A stretch of 64,000 bases of DNA from Bacillota bacterium (GCA_023412665.1 JAEZCA010000034.1:1-64000); one strand, 5' to 3'; counted from the first letter of the stretch, positions 16,886 through 27,009 are shown. The notes: generated by a model from the letters alone, not told the origin. Numbers and translations: made by a program.

Positions 16886-18814
16886 TCAGCTGAGCGGCGA
16901 AAGCCCGGCTGACTGCTCCGACAGTTCGGTCCACTCACTATAAAGCTGTTCCAGGCGGGTTTCCAGTGCGAGCTGTTCATTATGGAGCTCAGAGAGCAAT
17001 AGATGGTCACTGAGAGCATCCTCTCTTGACATCTCGTCTGAAATGGAGGCCAGCCGTGCCTCCGTTTTGCTTATCTCAGCCTCACATGAGGCCAGCTGTT
17101 TTTCAAGCTTCCGTCTCCTTGCCCTTTCCTCCTTGGTTTCCATACGTTCTTGCTTGGAAACGGAAACTGACCTGCTTTTTTCATCGGACTCCATCATAGT
17201 GGAGATACGGCGGTGATCCAGGTAATACTGGTAGCCGCCTTTATAATCTTCGATGCCGCTGCCGTTCATTTCGATGACTCTGGAGGCAAGCTTGCGTATA
17301 AAGTAACGGTCATGGGAAACTACCAGGAGCGTCCCGTCAAATAGAAGCAGAGCTTCCTCAAGGGCTTCCCTTGAATTTATGTCCAGATGGTTGGTAGGCT
17401 CGTCAAGAAGCAGTAAATTGGATCCGGAGAGCATCAGCTTAACCAGGGCGACCCTGCTTTTCTCACCGCCGCTGAGAACGCTTATGGGCTTGTAAACATC
17501 TTCTCCGATGAACAGGAATTGGGCAAGAGCATTGCGTATCTGGGTATGATTGAGGCTCTCATTATCATTCCACACTTCCTCCAGGACCGTATTGCTCTCA
17601 TCCAGCCCTTCAAGCTCCTGATCGTAATAGCCAAGCACTATTTTATGTCCGTACTCGAAATTGCCAAAGGTCTGCGGTATTTTTCCCGACAGGATCTTAA
17701 GCAGTGTCGATTTTCCGCAGCCGTTTGGCCCAAGCAAAAATACCTTTTCATTTCGTTTTACATCAAAACTGATATTCTTGAACAGTTCCTTTCCCGGAAA
17801 GCTTTTTGACAGCTCTTCGACAAAGAGAATATCATTTCCGCTTGTGATACTGCTGGTAAACCTAAGTTTAATGCTTCCGGGCAGCTTTTTGGGCGCATCG
17901 AGCTTCTCCATCCTGTCTATTGCTTTTTGCCTGCTCTCTGCAGCAACTATATTTTTCTCCCTGTTCCACCGGCGCTGCTGCTCGATGAATGCCTCCATCC
18001 GCGCTATTTCTTTTTGCTGCAGCTCGTAGTGCTTCTGCAATATTTCCCTTGCCTCTGATTTCTTTTTGGCGTACTCCGTATAGTTGCCGCCGTACTCTGT
18101 GCATTCATTGTTTTCGATCTCAATGGTTTTGGTTGTTACTGTATCTAAAAAGTACCTGTCATGCGATATTACCAGAACCGATCTCCTGTAATTTTTGAGA
18201 AAATCCTCGAGCCACTCTATTGCACTGATATCAAGGTGGTTGGTGGGCTCGTCAAGCAGCAGCAGATCCGGTTCCTCCAGCAGCAGCCTGGCAAGAGCAA
18301 GGCGTGTTTTTTGTCCTCCGCTCAGGGTCTTTACCATCAGCTCAAATTGTGAATCGTCAAAACCAAGACCACGCAGAACGCCTCTTATGCGGCTGTTATA
18401 TTCGTAGCCCCCCTCACGGGAAAAACGCTCCAGCAGCGTATCGTACTCCTTCATCATAGAGTGGAGACGCTCCTGGCTGCTTTCGCTGCTTATATCGTGC
18501 TCCAGCTGCTTCAGGCGCTTCTCCGCAGATATCAGTGATTTATATGTCGTGAGCATCTCAGACCATATTGTATTATCCGACTCCAAACCGGAATACTGGT
18601 CAAGGAAGCCAACACGAAGTCCCTTTGACATGAAGACATCTCCGCTGTCCTGCTGAAGCTGCCCGATTATTATCCTGAAAAGAGTTGACTTACCGGCTCC
18701 GTTGACACCGACCAGGCCTGCCTTCTCACCCTGCAGCAGCTTGAAGCTTGCTTTATTCAATATAACGTCTGTTCCAAAGGATAGACTTATTTCATTGCAT
18801 GATAGAATTATCAT
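16886..18814 (-). CDS. ABC-F family ATP-binding protein
   Basis: A 642-aa cytoplasmic protein with two ABC ATPase domains and no membrane segment, the ABC-F layout. The first has Walker A GVNGAGKST near residue 36, signature LSGGQ and DEPTNHLD; the second has GPNGCGKST near 358, LSGGE and DEPTNHLD. The linker between them carries the basic helical P-site tip region typical of the family (ABC_tran_Xtn). A coiled-coil C-terminal extension follows. ABC-F proteins act on ribosomes, in translation regulation, rescue or antibiotic protection. The length suggests the YdiF/Uup-like group; no resistance role can be claimed. Confidence 0.9.
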   Translation of the reverse strand: MIILSCNEISLSFGTDVILNKASFKLLQGEKAGLVGVNGAGKSTLFRIIIGQLQQDSGDVFMSKGLRVGFLDQYSGLESDNTIWSEMLTTYKSLISAEKRLKQLEHDISSESSQERLHSMMKEYDTLLERFSREGGYEYNSRIRGVLRGLGFDDSQFELMVKTLSGGQKTRLALARLLLEEPDLLLLDEPTNHLDISAIEWLEDFLKNYRRSVLVISHDRYFLDTVTTKTIEIENNECTEYGGNYTEYAKKKSEAREILQKHYELQQKEIARMEAFIEQQRRWNREKNIVAAESRQKAIDRMEKLDAPKKLPGSIKLRFTSSITSGNDILFVEELSKSFPGKELFKNISFDVKRNEKVFLLGPNGCGKSTLLKILSGKIPQTFGNFEYGHKIVLGYYDQELEGLDESNTVLEEVWNDNESLNHTQIRNALAQFLFIGEDVYKPISVLSGGEKSRVALVKLMLSGSNLLLLDEPTNHLDINSREALEEALLLFDGTLLVVSHDRYFIRKLASRVIEMNGSGIEDYKGGYQYYLDHRRISTMMESDEKSRSVSVSKQERMETKEERARRRKLEKQLASCEAEISKTEARLASISDEMSREDALSDHLLLSELHNEQLALETRLEQLYSEWTELSEQSAGLSPLS

Positions 18815-18891
18815 TTCTAATCCCGTTCCGTAAACGCTGTTTTGGTTTCTCCGAGACTTAATTCTAGCAGAATATGTGGTTTAGGGCAATA

Positions 18892-18920
18892 TTGACAAAA
18901 AAATATCAAAGTTGTATAAT
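18892..18920 (+). promoter_or_regulatory. Sigma-A promoter of rex
   Basis: TTGACA (18892-18897) and TATAAT (18915-18920) with a 17-nt spacer, a perfect consensus about 50 bp before the rex start. Confidence 0.88.
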
Positions 18921-18971
18921 TTTATTGGCGCAAGTACCCAAAACATTATAAAATTTTGAAGGAGGCAGTAC

Positions 18972-19607
18972 ATGGCTTCAAAAAAGAATGTCTCTATTGC
19001 TGTTATCAAAAGGCTTCCCAGATATTACAGGTATTTGTCCGATCTGCTCATGATGGACATAACCAGGATATCCTCCAAGGAGCTCAGCTACAGAATGGGG
19101 ATAACAGCATCACAGATAAGGCAGGATCTTAATTGTTTTGGTGGATTTGGACAGCAGGGCTACGGATACAATGTGGAATTGCTTTACAATGAAATAGCCA
19201 ACATATTGGGTATCAACAACAAGTTCCAGACTATTATACTTGGGGCGGGCAATATGGGACAAGCGCTGGCCCACTATGGCAATTTTGAAAAAAGAGGCTT
19301 TAAGACTATAGGATTGTTTGATGTCGACCCAAAGCTGATCGGACAAAAAATAAACGGACTTGAAATATTGGACATGAAGACACTTGAAGATTTTGTAAGC
19401 ATCAACAAGGTAGATATCGCCATGCTCACAGTGCCGTACGAGCATGCACGTGAGACGGCTGAAAGGGTTGCTCGTCTTGGCATAAAGGGGATGTGGAACT
19501 TTTCTCCGATGGATCTGAAGCTTCCGTATGAAATGGTCATTGAGAATGTGCACCTCAGCGACAGCTTGATGGTTCTTGGCTATAAAATAAAAGAAAAGTT
19601 TGAATAA
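18972..19607 (+). CDS. rex: Redox-sensing transcriptional repressor Rex
   Basis: A 211-aa protein. An N-terminal winged helix (AVIKRLPRYYRYLSDL ... RISSKELSYRMGITASQIRQDL) is followed by a Rossmann domain with the GAGNMGQALAHY motif that reads NADH/NAD+. In Clostridia, Rex represses fermentation and NADH-reoxidation genes when NADH is low. GGAGG lies before ATG 18972. The gene has its own promoter and terminator, so it is monocistronic. Target operators were not seen elsewhere in the window. Confidence 0.95.
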   Translation: MASKKNVSIAVIKRLPRYYRYLSDLLMMDITRISSKELSYRMGITASQIRQDLNCFGGFGQQGYGYNVELLYNEIANILGINNKFQTIILGAGNMGQALAHYGNFEKRGFKTIGLFDVDPKLIGQKINGLEILDMKTLEDFVSINKVDIAMLTVPYEHARETAERVARLGIKGMWNFSPMDLKLPYEMVIENVHLSDSLMVLGYKIKEKFE

Positions 19608-19620
19608 ATCAAGGAAATAG

Positions 19621-19660
19621 AAGCGTCCGAATACCAGACAGTATTCGGACGCTTTTGTGT
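19621..19660 (+). terminator. Intrinsic terminator of rex
   Basis: AAGCGTCCGAATAC (19621-19634) pairs exactly with 19641-19654; loop of six, then TTTT. The arms could also stop transcripts arriving on the minus strand. Confidence 0.9.
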
Positions 19661-19693
19661 ATGATGTACCATTGACTCACTTGTGTATGTTAA

Positions 19694-20968
19694 TCAAAGC
19701 TTGTTAAGCGTTTCATAGAATTTAGGGTACACAATATCAACAGATTGGGTTTTCCTGATGGTAGTCTCTTCTTCTGCGACCAGCCCGGCTATCGACAGGG
19801 CCATTGCATGCGAGTGGTTGTTGTTGCTGTCTACAACTGTACCTCTGAGGGATTTCCGGCCCTCGATGACCAGCCCGTCTTCGTTCTCAACTATTTTTGC
19901 ACCCATTTTTGCAAGCTCCATCGAAATTGCCTTCAGCTTACCCGACTCCTTGACCTTGAAGCTTGAGAGACCGTTTATCTCGGTCGTGCCTTCAGCAAGG
20001 CTAGCTGCGACAACCATGACCGGCAACTCGTCAATGAGGCTTGGCACAAGCTGTCCGTCAATTTTTACGCATTTCAGGCTGGAGGTCATTACATGTATAT
20101 CGGCAACGCTTTCGCCGCTGACGATTCTTTCATTCAACAGCTCGATTCTGGCTCCCATTTCTTTATACACATTCAGTATTCCGGTCCTTGTAGCATTGAC
20201 GCCTACATTCCTTATAACGATGTCTGAATTGGGGACAAGCAGCGCTGCAGTTATAAAATACGATGCCATAGATATATCACCGGGAATCGATACCTTCTGG
20301 GCGTAAAGATTCTCAACGGAGTGGGATCTGACGGCAAGGCCCTCTGACCTTATATCGGCTCCGAAATAGTTAAGCATCAGCTCGGTATGGTTTCTTGACC
20401 TAATAGGTTCATGGACGATTGTCTCGCCATCGGAGTACAGGCCTGCGATAAGCAGAGGAGATTTTATATGGGTTTCGTGTACCGGCAGTTCACAATCAAT
20501 GCCTTTAAGCCTGGTTGGTGAAATTGTCAGAGGACAAAGGCTGCCGTCTTCCTTGCCGGCGATATTTGCCCCCATCTGCCGCAGATAGCTCACGACCTTG
20601 CCCACCGGCTTTTTCATCGAGGACTCATTTCTGATCACACCGGATGTGAACGGCTGTCCGCACAGGACTCCAAGCAGCAGTCTGAGCGCAGTGCCCGAGC
20701 GTCCTGCATTGAGCACGGAAGCGGGAGACTTAAGACCATATAGACCTTTGCCATGGACCTTGACCTTGTTATCCTGCAATATTTCGATTCCGACCTGCAT
20801 CTTTCTGAAGCATTCGATAGTACTTATGCAGTCTTCTCCAAGCAGAAAATTGTCTATTTCAGTAGTTCCGCTTGCAAGAGCTCCGATGACTATCGCCCTG
20901 TGGGAAATCGATTTGTCGCCGGGTACGGTTATTTCTCCCCTGAGTCTGTTCCTGTTCTCAATTAACAC
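19694..20968 (-). CDS. aroA: 3-phosphoshikimate 1-carboxyvinyltransferase (EPSP synthase)
   Basis: Shikimate-pathway enzyme joining shikimate 3-phosphate and PEP. The 424-aa protein has GDKSISHRA at residue 18, NAGRSGTALRLLLG near residue 87, and the second-half pattern DELPVMVVAASLAEG. The glycine-rich NAGRSGT motif has Arg-Ser in place of the more common Gly-Thr/Ala; glyphosate behaviour cannot be judged from this. It is the last gene of aroF-tyrA-aroA, all on the minus strand, with a 33-nt gap after tyrA. Confidence 0.95.
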   Translation of the reverse strand: MLIENRNRLRGEITVPGDKSISHRAIVIGALASGTTEIDNFLLGEDCISTIECFRKMQVGIEILQDNKVKVHGKGLYGLKSPASVLNAGRSGTALRLLLGVLCGQPFTSGVIRNESSMKKPVGKVVSYLRQMGANIAGKEDGSLCPLTISPTRLKGIDCELPVHETHIKSPLLIAGLYSDGETIVHEPIRSRNHTELMLNYFGADIRSEGLAVRSHSVENLYAQKVSIPGDISMASYFITAALLVPNSDIVIRNVGVNATRTGILNVYKEMGARIELLNERIVSGESVADIHVMTSSLKCVKIDGQLVPSLIDELPVMVVAASLAEGTTEINGLSSFKVKESGKLKAISMELAKMGAKIVENEDGLVIEGRKSLRGTVVDSNNNHSHAMALSIAGLVAEEETTIRKTQSVDIVYPKFYETLNKL

Positions 20969-21001
20969 GCTACGTCCCCCCTGAATTAGATATCATATAA
21001 A

Positions 21002-22102
21002 TTACCTATTTTTAAATACTTTATATCCTGTTTGTATGAGCAAGTCAAAGGCAATATTTGCACTCTCACTATCAGAGAGTGTTATTATCAGGCATCCTTG
21101 CTCGAATTCACGGCTATTTGCAACATTAATGTTTTTAATATTTATATTATTGCTGCCAAGTATTGTTGCTATCTCACCTATAATTCCTGGTCTGTCCTGT
21201 ACATCTACGATAAGCTTATGTACCGCAGGCAGCAGTCCACGTCCGCGGTCCGATATGGAATCCCGGAACCTGCCCGCCTGGCTGAAGAAATCGTATATTT
21301 CAGCCGAACAGTCATTTTCAAGATATCCGGCAAATTCGTCCAATAATTTGTCAAGCTGCCTCAGCAGCAGCAATAATTGCTCCTTATTGCTCAGTACGAT
21401 GTTTTCCCATAATCCCGGATTCGATGAAGCTATCCGGGTAATGTCTCTGAAGCCGCCGGCGGCTAAAGCCTGCATCCTGCCGCTGCCTTTGTCGGCCTGC
21501 CTTACAAGGTTCACCAGCGCCGCAGCAAGGACATGGGGTAGATGGCTTATGCTGCCTGCGGCTTTGTCGTGTTCCTCTGCGGTCATTATCAGAGGTATGG
21601 CTCCAATACTTTCAACAACTGAGGAAAGAGCCGTGACAGCTTCCCGTGATGCGTTTGATGCCGGTGTAAGTACATAATATGCATTTTCGAAAAGATGTGC
21701 GAAGCTGTTTGCAAAACCAGATCTTTCAGTGCCGGCCATTGGATGACCTCCAATAAAGCATGGCGTTTTCTGCATCTTTTCGACATATTCCATGATCTCG
21801 CTCTTTGTGCTGCACACATCGGTGATTATAGTCCTGTCTCCCGCTTCAGAGGCCAGCATATCTATATATACAAGCGCCTGCTTTACCGGAGTACAGATAA
21901 ATACTATATCCGAGGAACATACGCTGCTGTCCGGCGCAGTAAGTCCCTTGTCAATGATTCCCTGTTCCAGCGCAAGCCCGAGGGCTGACCGATTGCTGTC
22001 GACTGCTGTGATCTCACCTACCGCTGTCTTTGCCCGCAATGCCCGCGCCAGAGAACCCCCGATCAGCCCAAGGCCGATGATTGCTACTCTTTCAAGCTCC
22101 AT
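21002..22102 (-). CDS. tyrA: Prephenate dehydrogenase with C-terminal ACT domain
   Basis: A 366-aa enzyme of tyrosine synthesis. The N-terminal nucleotide-binding fold has GLGLIGGSLARAL, and the active-site region has FIGGHPMAGTERSG and SHLPHVLAAAL. The last ~70 residues (VDVQDRPGIIGEIATILGSNNINIKNI) are an ACT domain, suggesting feedback control by an aromatic amino acid. I chose ATG 22102; a TTG at 22108 is in frame. The start overlaps the end of aroF, so the genes are translationally coupled. Confidence 0.92.
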   Translation of the reverse strand: MELERVAIIGLGLIGGSLARALRAKTAVGEITAVDSNRSALGLALEQGIIDKGLTAPDSSVCSSDIVFICTPVKQALVYIDMLASEAGDRTIITDVCSTKSEIMEYVEKMQKTPCFIGGHPMAGTERSGFANSFAHLFENAYYVLTPASNASREAVTALSSVVESIGAIPLIMTAEEHDKAAGSISHLPHVLAAALVNLVRQADKGSGRMQALAAGGFRDITRIASSNPGLWENIVLSNKEQLLLLLRQLDKLLDEFAGYLENDCSAEIYDFFSQAGRFRDSISDRGRGLLPAVHKLIVDVQDRPGIIGEIATILGSNNINIKNINVANSREFEQGCLIITLSDSESANIAFDLLIQTGYKVFKNR

Positions 22103-23123
22103 ATCCAAACTCTCTGCCTACTATTTCGGCAATCCTTCCAATATCTTTACACAAACTGTCAAAGGACTCGGGATCCAATTGCTGTGCAGCATCGGAAAGG
22201 GCACATCTCGGACAAGGATGCACTTCTATGATCAGGCCGTCGGCGCCTGCGGCAATGGCCGCCCTCGAAAGAGGAAGGATGTACTGTGTCCTGCCTGCTG
22301 CATGGCTGGGGTCGACGATGACTGGAAGATGGCTGCTGTTCTTGACAACCGGGACAGCGCTGATATCAAGCGTATTTCTTGTTGCTGTCTCAAAGGTCCT
22401 GATGCCGCGTTCGCACAGCACTACATTGTAATTGCCTTCACTCATTATATATTCAGCTGCATTGAGCCATTCATCAATAGTTGTTGCGGAGCCTCTTTTA
22501 AACAATACCGGCTTGCCCGAGCGCCCCACTTCTCTGAGAAGGTGGAAGTTCTGTGAATTGCGAGCGCCTATCTGGAACATGTCGACATACCTTGCTGCTA
22601 TCTCCACAGAACGCTCGCTTATGACCTCCGTGACAGTCAGAAGGCCTGTAGCTTCGCTGGCCTCCTTGAGCATTTTCAGCCCTTCCTCCTCCAGCCCCTG
22701 GAAGGAATAGGGCGAGGTCCTGGGCTTGAAGGCCCCGCCGCGAAGAAACTGTGCGCCGGATCTCCGGATGGCTTTTGCCGCTTCCATGACCTGATCCGGG
22801 CTTTCCACAGCGCACGGGCCTGCCATCATCACCAGTTCCCTGCCGCCGATTTTTACTCCGCCGACATCTATTACGCTCGCCTCCGGCTTGAAAGTCCTGC
22901 CGGCCAGCTTGTAGCTTTCCATTATCGGCACCAGCTTGTCGACACCCTGCATAAGTTCAAGAGGAATATCGCGAAGGAGCCGTTTGTCACCGATCACACC
23001 GATAATAATCCTCTCGGTGCCCTTGGAGATGTGGACCCCCAATCCGGCATTTTCCAGAACATTTGAGACTTCCCGTATCTCGGACTCCTTTGAGCCGGGC
23101 TTCATTACAATTATCATAACCAT
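22092..23123 (-). CDS. aroF: DAHP synthase, AroA-beta type with N-terminal ACT-like domain
   Basis: First enzyme of the shikimate pathway: PEP plus erythrose 4-phosphate. Residues 1-70 form the ferredoxin-like regulatory domain seen in Thermotoga-type enzymes. The TIM barrel starts near residue 75 with MMAGPCAVES, followed by LRGGAFKPRTSPYSFQG, GARNSQNF, PVLFKRG and IVDPSHAAGR, all family signatures. The 343-aa length matches this subclass. First gene of the aroF-tyrA-aroA operon. A purine-rich GAAAGGAAGA precedes ATG 23123. Confidence 0.93.
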   Translation of the reverse strand: MVMIIVMKPGSKESEIREVSNVLENAGLGVHISKGTERIIIGVIGDKRLLRDIPLELMQGVDKLVPIMESYKLAGRTFKPEASVIDVGGVKIGGRELVMMAGPCAVESPDQVMEAAKAIRRSGAQFLRGGAFKPRTSPYSFQGLEEEGLKMLKEASEATGLLTVTEVISERSVEIAARYVDMFQIGARNSQNFHLLREVGRSGKPVLFKRGSATTIDEWLNAAEYIMSEGNYNVVLCERGIRTFETATRNTLDISAVPVVKNSSHLPVIVDPSHAAGRTQYILPLSRAAIAAGADGLIIEVHPCPRCALSDAAQQLDPESFDSLCKDIGRIAEIVGREFGYGA

Positions 23124-23372
23124 CTTCCTTTCTGCCGTTTTTCGGTTGTTATGCCACTATTCTTTCCATTCTGCCGTTTTACCAACAATATATTGATTCT
23201 GTGTTATTTTGATATAAATTTACAATGATATATTGGAAATGTCAAGGAAAACGGTGTGCTGCATCGATCATACCAGCAGCGCAGTTAACAGAGGGACAGG
23301 CCTGGTATCAAAAGCATGAGTTTTACAGCCCTGACAAAATAAATGGTGCGGCCTTCTCTTTCAAGAAAATCC
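23124..23372. other. Divergent intergenic region between aroF and the EF-G paralogue
   Basis: No gene. It contains a variant family-1 repeat, AGGGACAGGCCT (23292-23303). No T-box or other leader motif was recognised ahead of aroF, and I found no clear promoter for it. Confidence 0.5.
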
Positions 23373-23400
23373 TTGAACTGGCCTTAATGTATGTTATAAT
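23373..23400 (+). promoter_or_regulatory. Sigma-A promoter for the EF-G paralogue
   Basis: TTGAAC (23373-23378) and TATAAT (23395-23400) with a 16-nt spacer, about 90 bp before the start codon. Confidence 0.75.
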
Positions 23401-23492
23401 ATACATTGTGTCATAATACCCATATTGCTTGAATTTTTTTTCCTGTAAAAGGAAAATACTAAAAGAGCGTAATAAAACAAGGGGGAATTCAT

Positions 23493-25583
23493 ATGAAGGA
23501 TTATACCGTGGAAAAGCTCCGCAATGTGTGCCTGTTGTCGCACGGCGGAGCAGGTAAGACGACTCTTGCGGAGGCAATGCTGTTTAATACCGGAGTACTT
23601 GACAGATTTGGCAAGGTAAATGACGGCAATACTACTACGGATTACGACCCGGAGGAAATCAAGAGAAAGATTTCGATCAACACTGCTATTGCACCTTGTG
23701 AATGGAAGGATGTTAAAATCAATGTTATTGACACTCCCGGTTATTTTGACTTTGTGGGAGAAGTAAAGCAGGGAATCAGGATATCGGATTCCGCAGTCAT
23801 ATTGGTTCCTGCCAAGGGCGGCGTCGCAGTAGGTACTGAAAAATCCTGGGCATATGCCAAGGAACATGGACTGCCCAAAATGTTCTTCGTTAACAAGATG
23901 GACGAAGAAAATGCAAATTTCTTTGAAGTACTTGATCAGTTGACAAATACATTCGGTAAAAACGTAATTGCTTTCCAGCTTCCGATTATCGAAGCTGAGA
24001 AATTTACGGGTTTTGTTGATGTTATAAATATGAAAGCGAAAAAGTTCGACAAGGATAAGCTTACAGATATAGCTATCCCTGCCGGTTTGAATGATAAGAT
24101 TGCTGCATTAAAGGATGCGCTCAATGAAGCGATTGCCGAAACCGATGAGGAATTGATGGAAAAATTCTTCGGAGGCGAGGAGTTTACAAATGAAGAAATA
24201 CAGAAGGGCCTGTGTACAGGAATTTCCGACGGCTCCATAGTTCCGGTGCTCTGCGGCTCCTCATTCCTTAATCAGGGCGTTCAGACACTCATGGATATGA
24301 TCGCGGAATATATGCCCTCACCTGCAGTCAAGCCGGTAACAAAGGCAGTCAAGCCCGGAACGGACACAGTCGTGGAATTGAAAAATTCTGCGGATGAAAG
24401 CATGTCGGCTCTTGTTTTCAAGACTATTGCAGACCCCTTTGTTGGAAAGATCTCAATATTCAGAGTATATTCAGGCACATTCAAATCAGACACGGTTGTT
24501 TATAATTCAACATCGGAAAAAACTGAAAAAACAGCGCAGGTATTCATGCTGAGAGGGAAGAAGCAGCTTCCTGTCGATAAGCTCATCGCAGGTGATATAG
24601 GCGCAGTTGCAAAGCTGCAGTACACCAATACGAACGATACTCTGTGCGACCAGGCAAAGCCGGTAGTTCTAGAGAAAATCGTGTTCCCCGAACCGGCACT
24701 GTCGCTGGCGGTAGAGCCGAAGGCCAAAGGTGATGAAGAGAAAATCAACTCGGGTCTCAACAGGCTTCAGGACGAAGATCCTACCTTCAAGGTGGAAGTG
24801 AATGCTGAGACGCATCAGACTGTTATCTCCGGTGTCGGCGAGCAGCATCTCGACGTTATCGTGAGCAAGCTCAAGGCAAAATTCGGTGTATCCGTGAATC
24901 TGGTAGATCCCAAGGTTCCCTACAGAGAGACCATAAAGAAGAAGGTAAAGGTGGAAGGAAAGCACAAGAAGCAGTCCGGCGGCCATGGCCAGTATGGACA
25001 TGTATGGGTAGAATTCGAGCGCGGCGAGTCTGAGGATCTCGTATTTGAAGAAAAGATTTTCGGCGGATCGGTTCCGAAGCAGTATCACCCGGCAGTTGAA
25101 AAGGGTCTGCGTGAGGCCATACCCCACGGAGTTCTGGCAGGATACCCGGTAGTCAATCTGAAGGCCACTCTGGTGGATGGATCGTATCATGATGTCGACT
25201 CTTCAGAAATGGCGTTCAAGATCGCAGCGCGCCTGGCCTACAAGAAAGGCCTCCCGCTGGCAGGGCCTGTACTGCTCGAGCCCATAAGCCATGTTGAGGT
25301 ATATATTCCGGACAGCTACATGGGAGACATCATCGGTGACCTTAACAAGAGAAGAGGAAGGATCCTCGGCATGAACCCGCAGGAAGGCGGCTTGCAGCAG
25401 GTCGTTGCAGAAGTGCCGTCGGCGGAGATGTTCAAATATGCCAACGATCTGCGAAGCATGACCCAGGGCAGGGGCGCCTTCAAGCAGTATTTTGAAAGAT
25501 ATGAGGAGGCTCCGGCCAACGTGGCTCAGAAAGTCATTGATGAGGCCAAGAAGGAAATGACCGACGATGATGACGACGAATAA
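23493..25583 (+). CDS. Elongation factor G-like GTPase (EF-G paralogue)
   Basis: A 696-aa translational GTPase. The P-loop reads SHGGAGKTT near residue 16, where classic EF-G has AHIDAGKTT. G3 is DTPGYFDF near 76 and G4 NKMD near 132. EF-G domains II-V follow, with GVGEQHLDVI and GHGQYGHVWVEFERG. The protein ends in an acidic tail DDDDDE. The altered P-loop and stand-alone location, away from rpsL-rpsG-tuf, indicate the second EF-G group (often called FusA2 or EF-G2), whose role is not settled. GGGGG precedes ATG 23493. A terminator follows. Confidence 0.88.
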   Translation: MKDYTVEKLRNVCLLSHGGAGKTTLAEAMLFNTGVLDRFGKVNDGNTTTDYDPEEIKRKISINTAIAPCEWKDVKINVIDTPGYFDFVGEVKQGIRISDSAVILVPAKGGVAVGTEKSWAYAKEHGLPKMFFVNKMDEENANFFEVLDQLTNTFGKNVIAFQLPIIEAEKFTGFVDVINMKAKKFDKDKLTDIAIPAGLNDKIAALKDALNEAIAETDEELMEKFFGGEEFTNEEIQKGLCTGISDGSIVPVLCGSSFLNQGVQTLMDMIAEYMPSPAVKPVTKAVKPGTDTVVELKNSADESMSALVFKTIADPFVGKISIFRVYSGTFKSDTVVYNSTSEKTEKTAQVFMLRGKKQLPVDKLIAGDIGAVAKLQYTNTNDTLCDQAKPVVLEKIVFPEPALSLAVEPKAKGDEEKINSGLNRLQDEDPTFKVEVNAETHQTVISGVGEQHLDVIVSKLKAKFGVSVNLVDPKVPYRETIKKKVKVEGKHKKQSGGHGQYGHVWVEFERGESEDLVFEEKIFGGSVPKQYHPAVEKGLREAIPHGVLAGYPVVNLKATLVDGSYHDVDSSEMAFKIAARLAYKKGLPLAGPVLLEPISHVEVYIPDSYMGDIIGDLNKRRGRILGMNPQEGGLQQVVAEVPSAEMFKYANDLRSMTQGRGAFKQYFERYEEAPANVAQKVIDEAKKEMTDDDDDE

Positions 25584-25610
25584 CAAGGTAATTGATGGAT
25601 GATCATAGGG

Positions 25611-25635
25611 GCTGCCTGAAAGGGCAGCTCTTTTT
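25611..25635 (+). terminator. Intrinsic terminator of the EF-G paralogue
   Basis: GCTGCC (25611-25616) pairs with GGCAGC (25623-25628), followed by TCTTTTT. Confidence 0.8.
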
Positions 25636-25761
25636 GTGCGTCTGTACTGGGATATACTTTCATGTTACTGTACTCAAATTTTGATGGAACTTTGATACAG
25701 CATTTACGTCTTTACTATTAAGCCCGATAAATACATATATGGGATAAAGGAGGAGGAAAGT

Positions 25762-26907
25762 ATGCTAAAAAAGCTGTTAGGTATATTCCTGGTACTGGTG
25801 ATTATGGCATCAGTGATGACAGGCTGTGGCAGCAGTAGCGAAAAGACAGCTCAGATGCCGACGACTGCAGGGCCTGCAATGGATTCAGACATGTACAATG
25901 GGGATGTCGATGTACAATTTTCAGAAGCCGTGCCGGCAGAAGCGCCGCAGGCTGCATCTACGGCGGATTCACTGGCAGGAGGCGGAAGTAGCCCCGTAAA
26001 TGTGTCAAATGTTATACTTGCCGAAAGAAAAATTATCAGAAGCGCAAATCTGACCATAGAAGTTGAAAACTTCGATAATGCATTTGCCAACATCGAGGGG
26101 ATAATTGCCAACATAGGCTTTATTCAGCAGACAAATATAAATACCGACAGGGTCTATATCGAAGAGGAAGTGAAGCTGGTAAAGAGCGGAACGATAGTTC
26201 TCCGTGTCAATAAGGAAATGTTTGACTCCGTTATTAACAAGCTGAGAGGTCTGGGCGATGTATTCAACTATACGACTGACGGACAGGATGTAACGGAGCA
26301 GGTTTTTGATGTTGAATCAAGGCTGAGGCTGCTAAAGATGGAGCAGGAAAAGCTTGAATCCTATGTAGCCAAGCTTGATGACCTGGAAGAGATTTTTAAG
26401 GCTGAGAGCAAGCTGACTGAAATAAGGTACCAGATCGAGAGTCTTACGGGCAATCTGAACAAGCTGAATAGCCTGGTCGACCTTTCTACCATTACTATCA
26501 ACATGAATGAAAGACGTCCTGATTATGACCCAAAGCCTGAGACCTATGGTGAAAAACTGCTGAACAGCCTGAAGGATAGCCTACTTAATGTAGTTGAATT
26601 CCTTGGTGATCTGCTTCTGTTCATAGTTGCAGCGCTGCCTGTTCTGGTGTTCATAGGGTTATGCGTGTTATTCGGCATATGGATCTACAGGAAAACAACC
26701 AAGAAGCGCAGGAGTGATAATGCATATACAAGGGGTCCTGCGTATCCCGGGTCACATTCGGCACATGCACCGTATGCACAACAGACACAGCCTGCGCCGA
26801 CCGTACAGAGAGGAGCCCCGGTTCAACAGAACGAAGCCCCGGCACAACGGGAAGGAGTCACTTCCGGGGAGATGCCAAAACAGACGGATGAACCGGAGGG
26901 CAAGTAG
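25762..26907 (+). CDS. DUF4349 membrane-anchored lipoprotein
   Basis: A 381-aa protein. The signal ends in a lipobox (SVMTG-C22). A low-complexity region follows. The DUF4349 domain begins near residue 88 (RKIIRSANLTIEVENFDNAF), with the coiled-coil part DVESRLRLLKMEQEKLESYV. A C-terminal transmembrane helix (about residues 280-312) precedes a basic, Pro/Gln-rich cytoplasmic tail. DUF4349 proteins are envelope proteins of unknown role. AGGAGGAA is well placed before ATG 25762. It stands alone, with terminators on both sides. Confidence 0.85.
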   Translation: MLKKLLGIFLVLVIMASVMTGCGSSSEKTAQMPTTAGPAMDSDMYNGDVDVQFSEAVPAEAPQAASTADSLAGGGSSPVNVSNVILAERKIIRSANLTIEVENFDNAFANIEGIIANIGFIQQTNINTDRVYIEEEVKLVKSGTIVLRVNKEMFDSVINKLRGLGDVFNYTTDGQDVTEQVFDVESRLRLLKMEQEKLESYVAKLDDLEEIFKAESKLTEIRYQIESLTGNLNKLNSLVDLSTITINMNERRPDYDPKPETYGEKLLNSLKDSLLNVVEFLGDLLLFIVAALPVLVFIGLCVLFGIWIYRKTTKKRRSDNAYTRGPAYPGSHSAHAPYAQQTQPAPTVQRGAPVQQNEAPAQREGVTSGEMPKQTDEPEGK

Positions 26908-26981
26908 TGATAGGATCTACCTGATGTAGTCAAATATGAAATCAATAGAGAAACTTTGTAAACGACAGGTTATTTTCATTG

Positions 26982-27009
26982 CCCGGCAGCGCAAACTGCC
27001 GGGTTTTTA
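26982..27009 (+). terminator. Intrinsic terminator of the DUF4349 gene
   Basis: CCCGGCAG (26982-26989) and CTGCCGGG (26996-27003), then TTTTT. Confidence 0.88.
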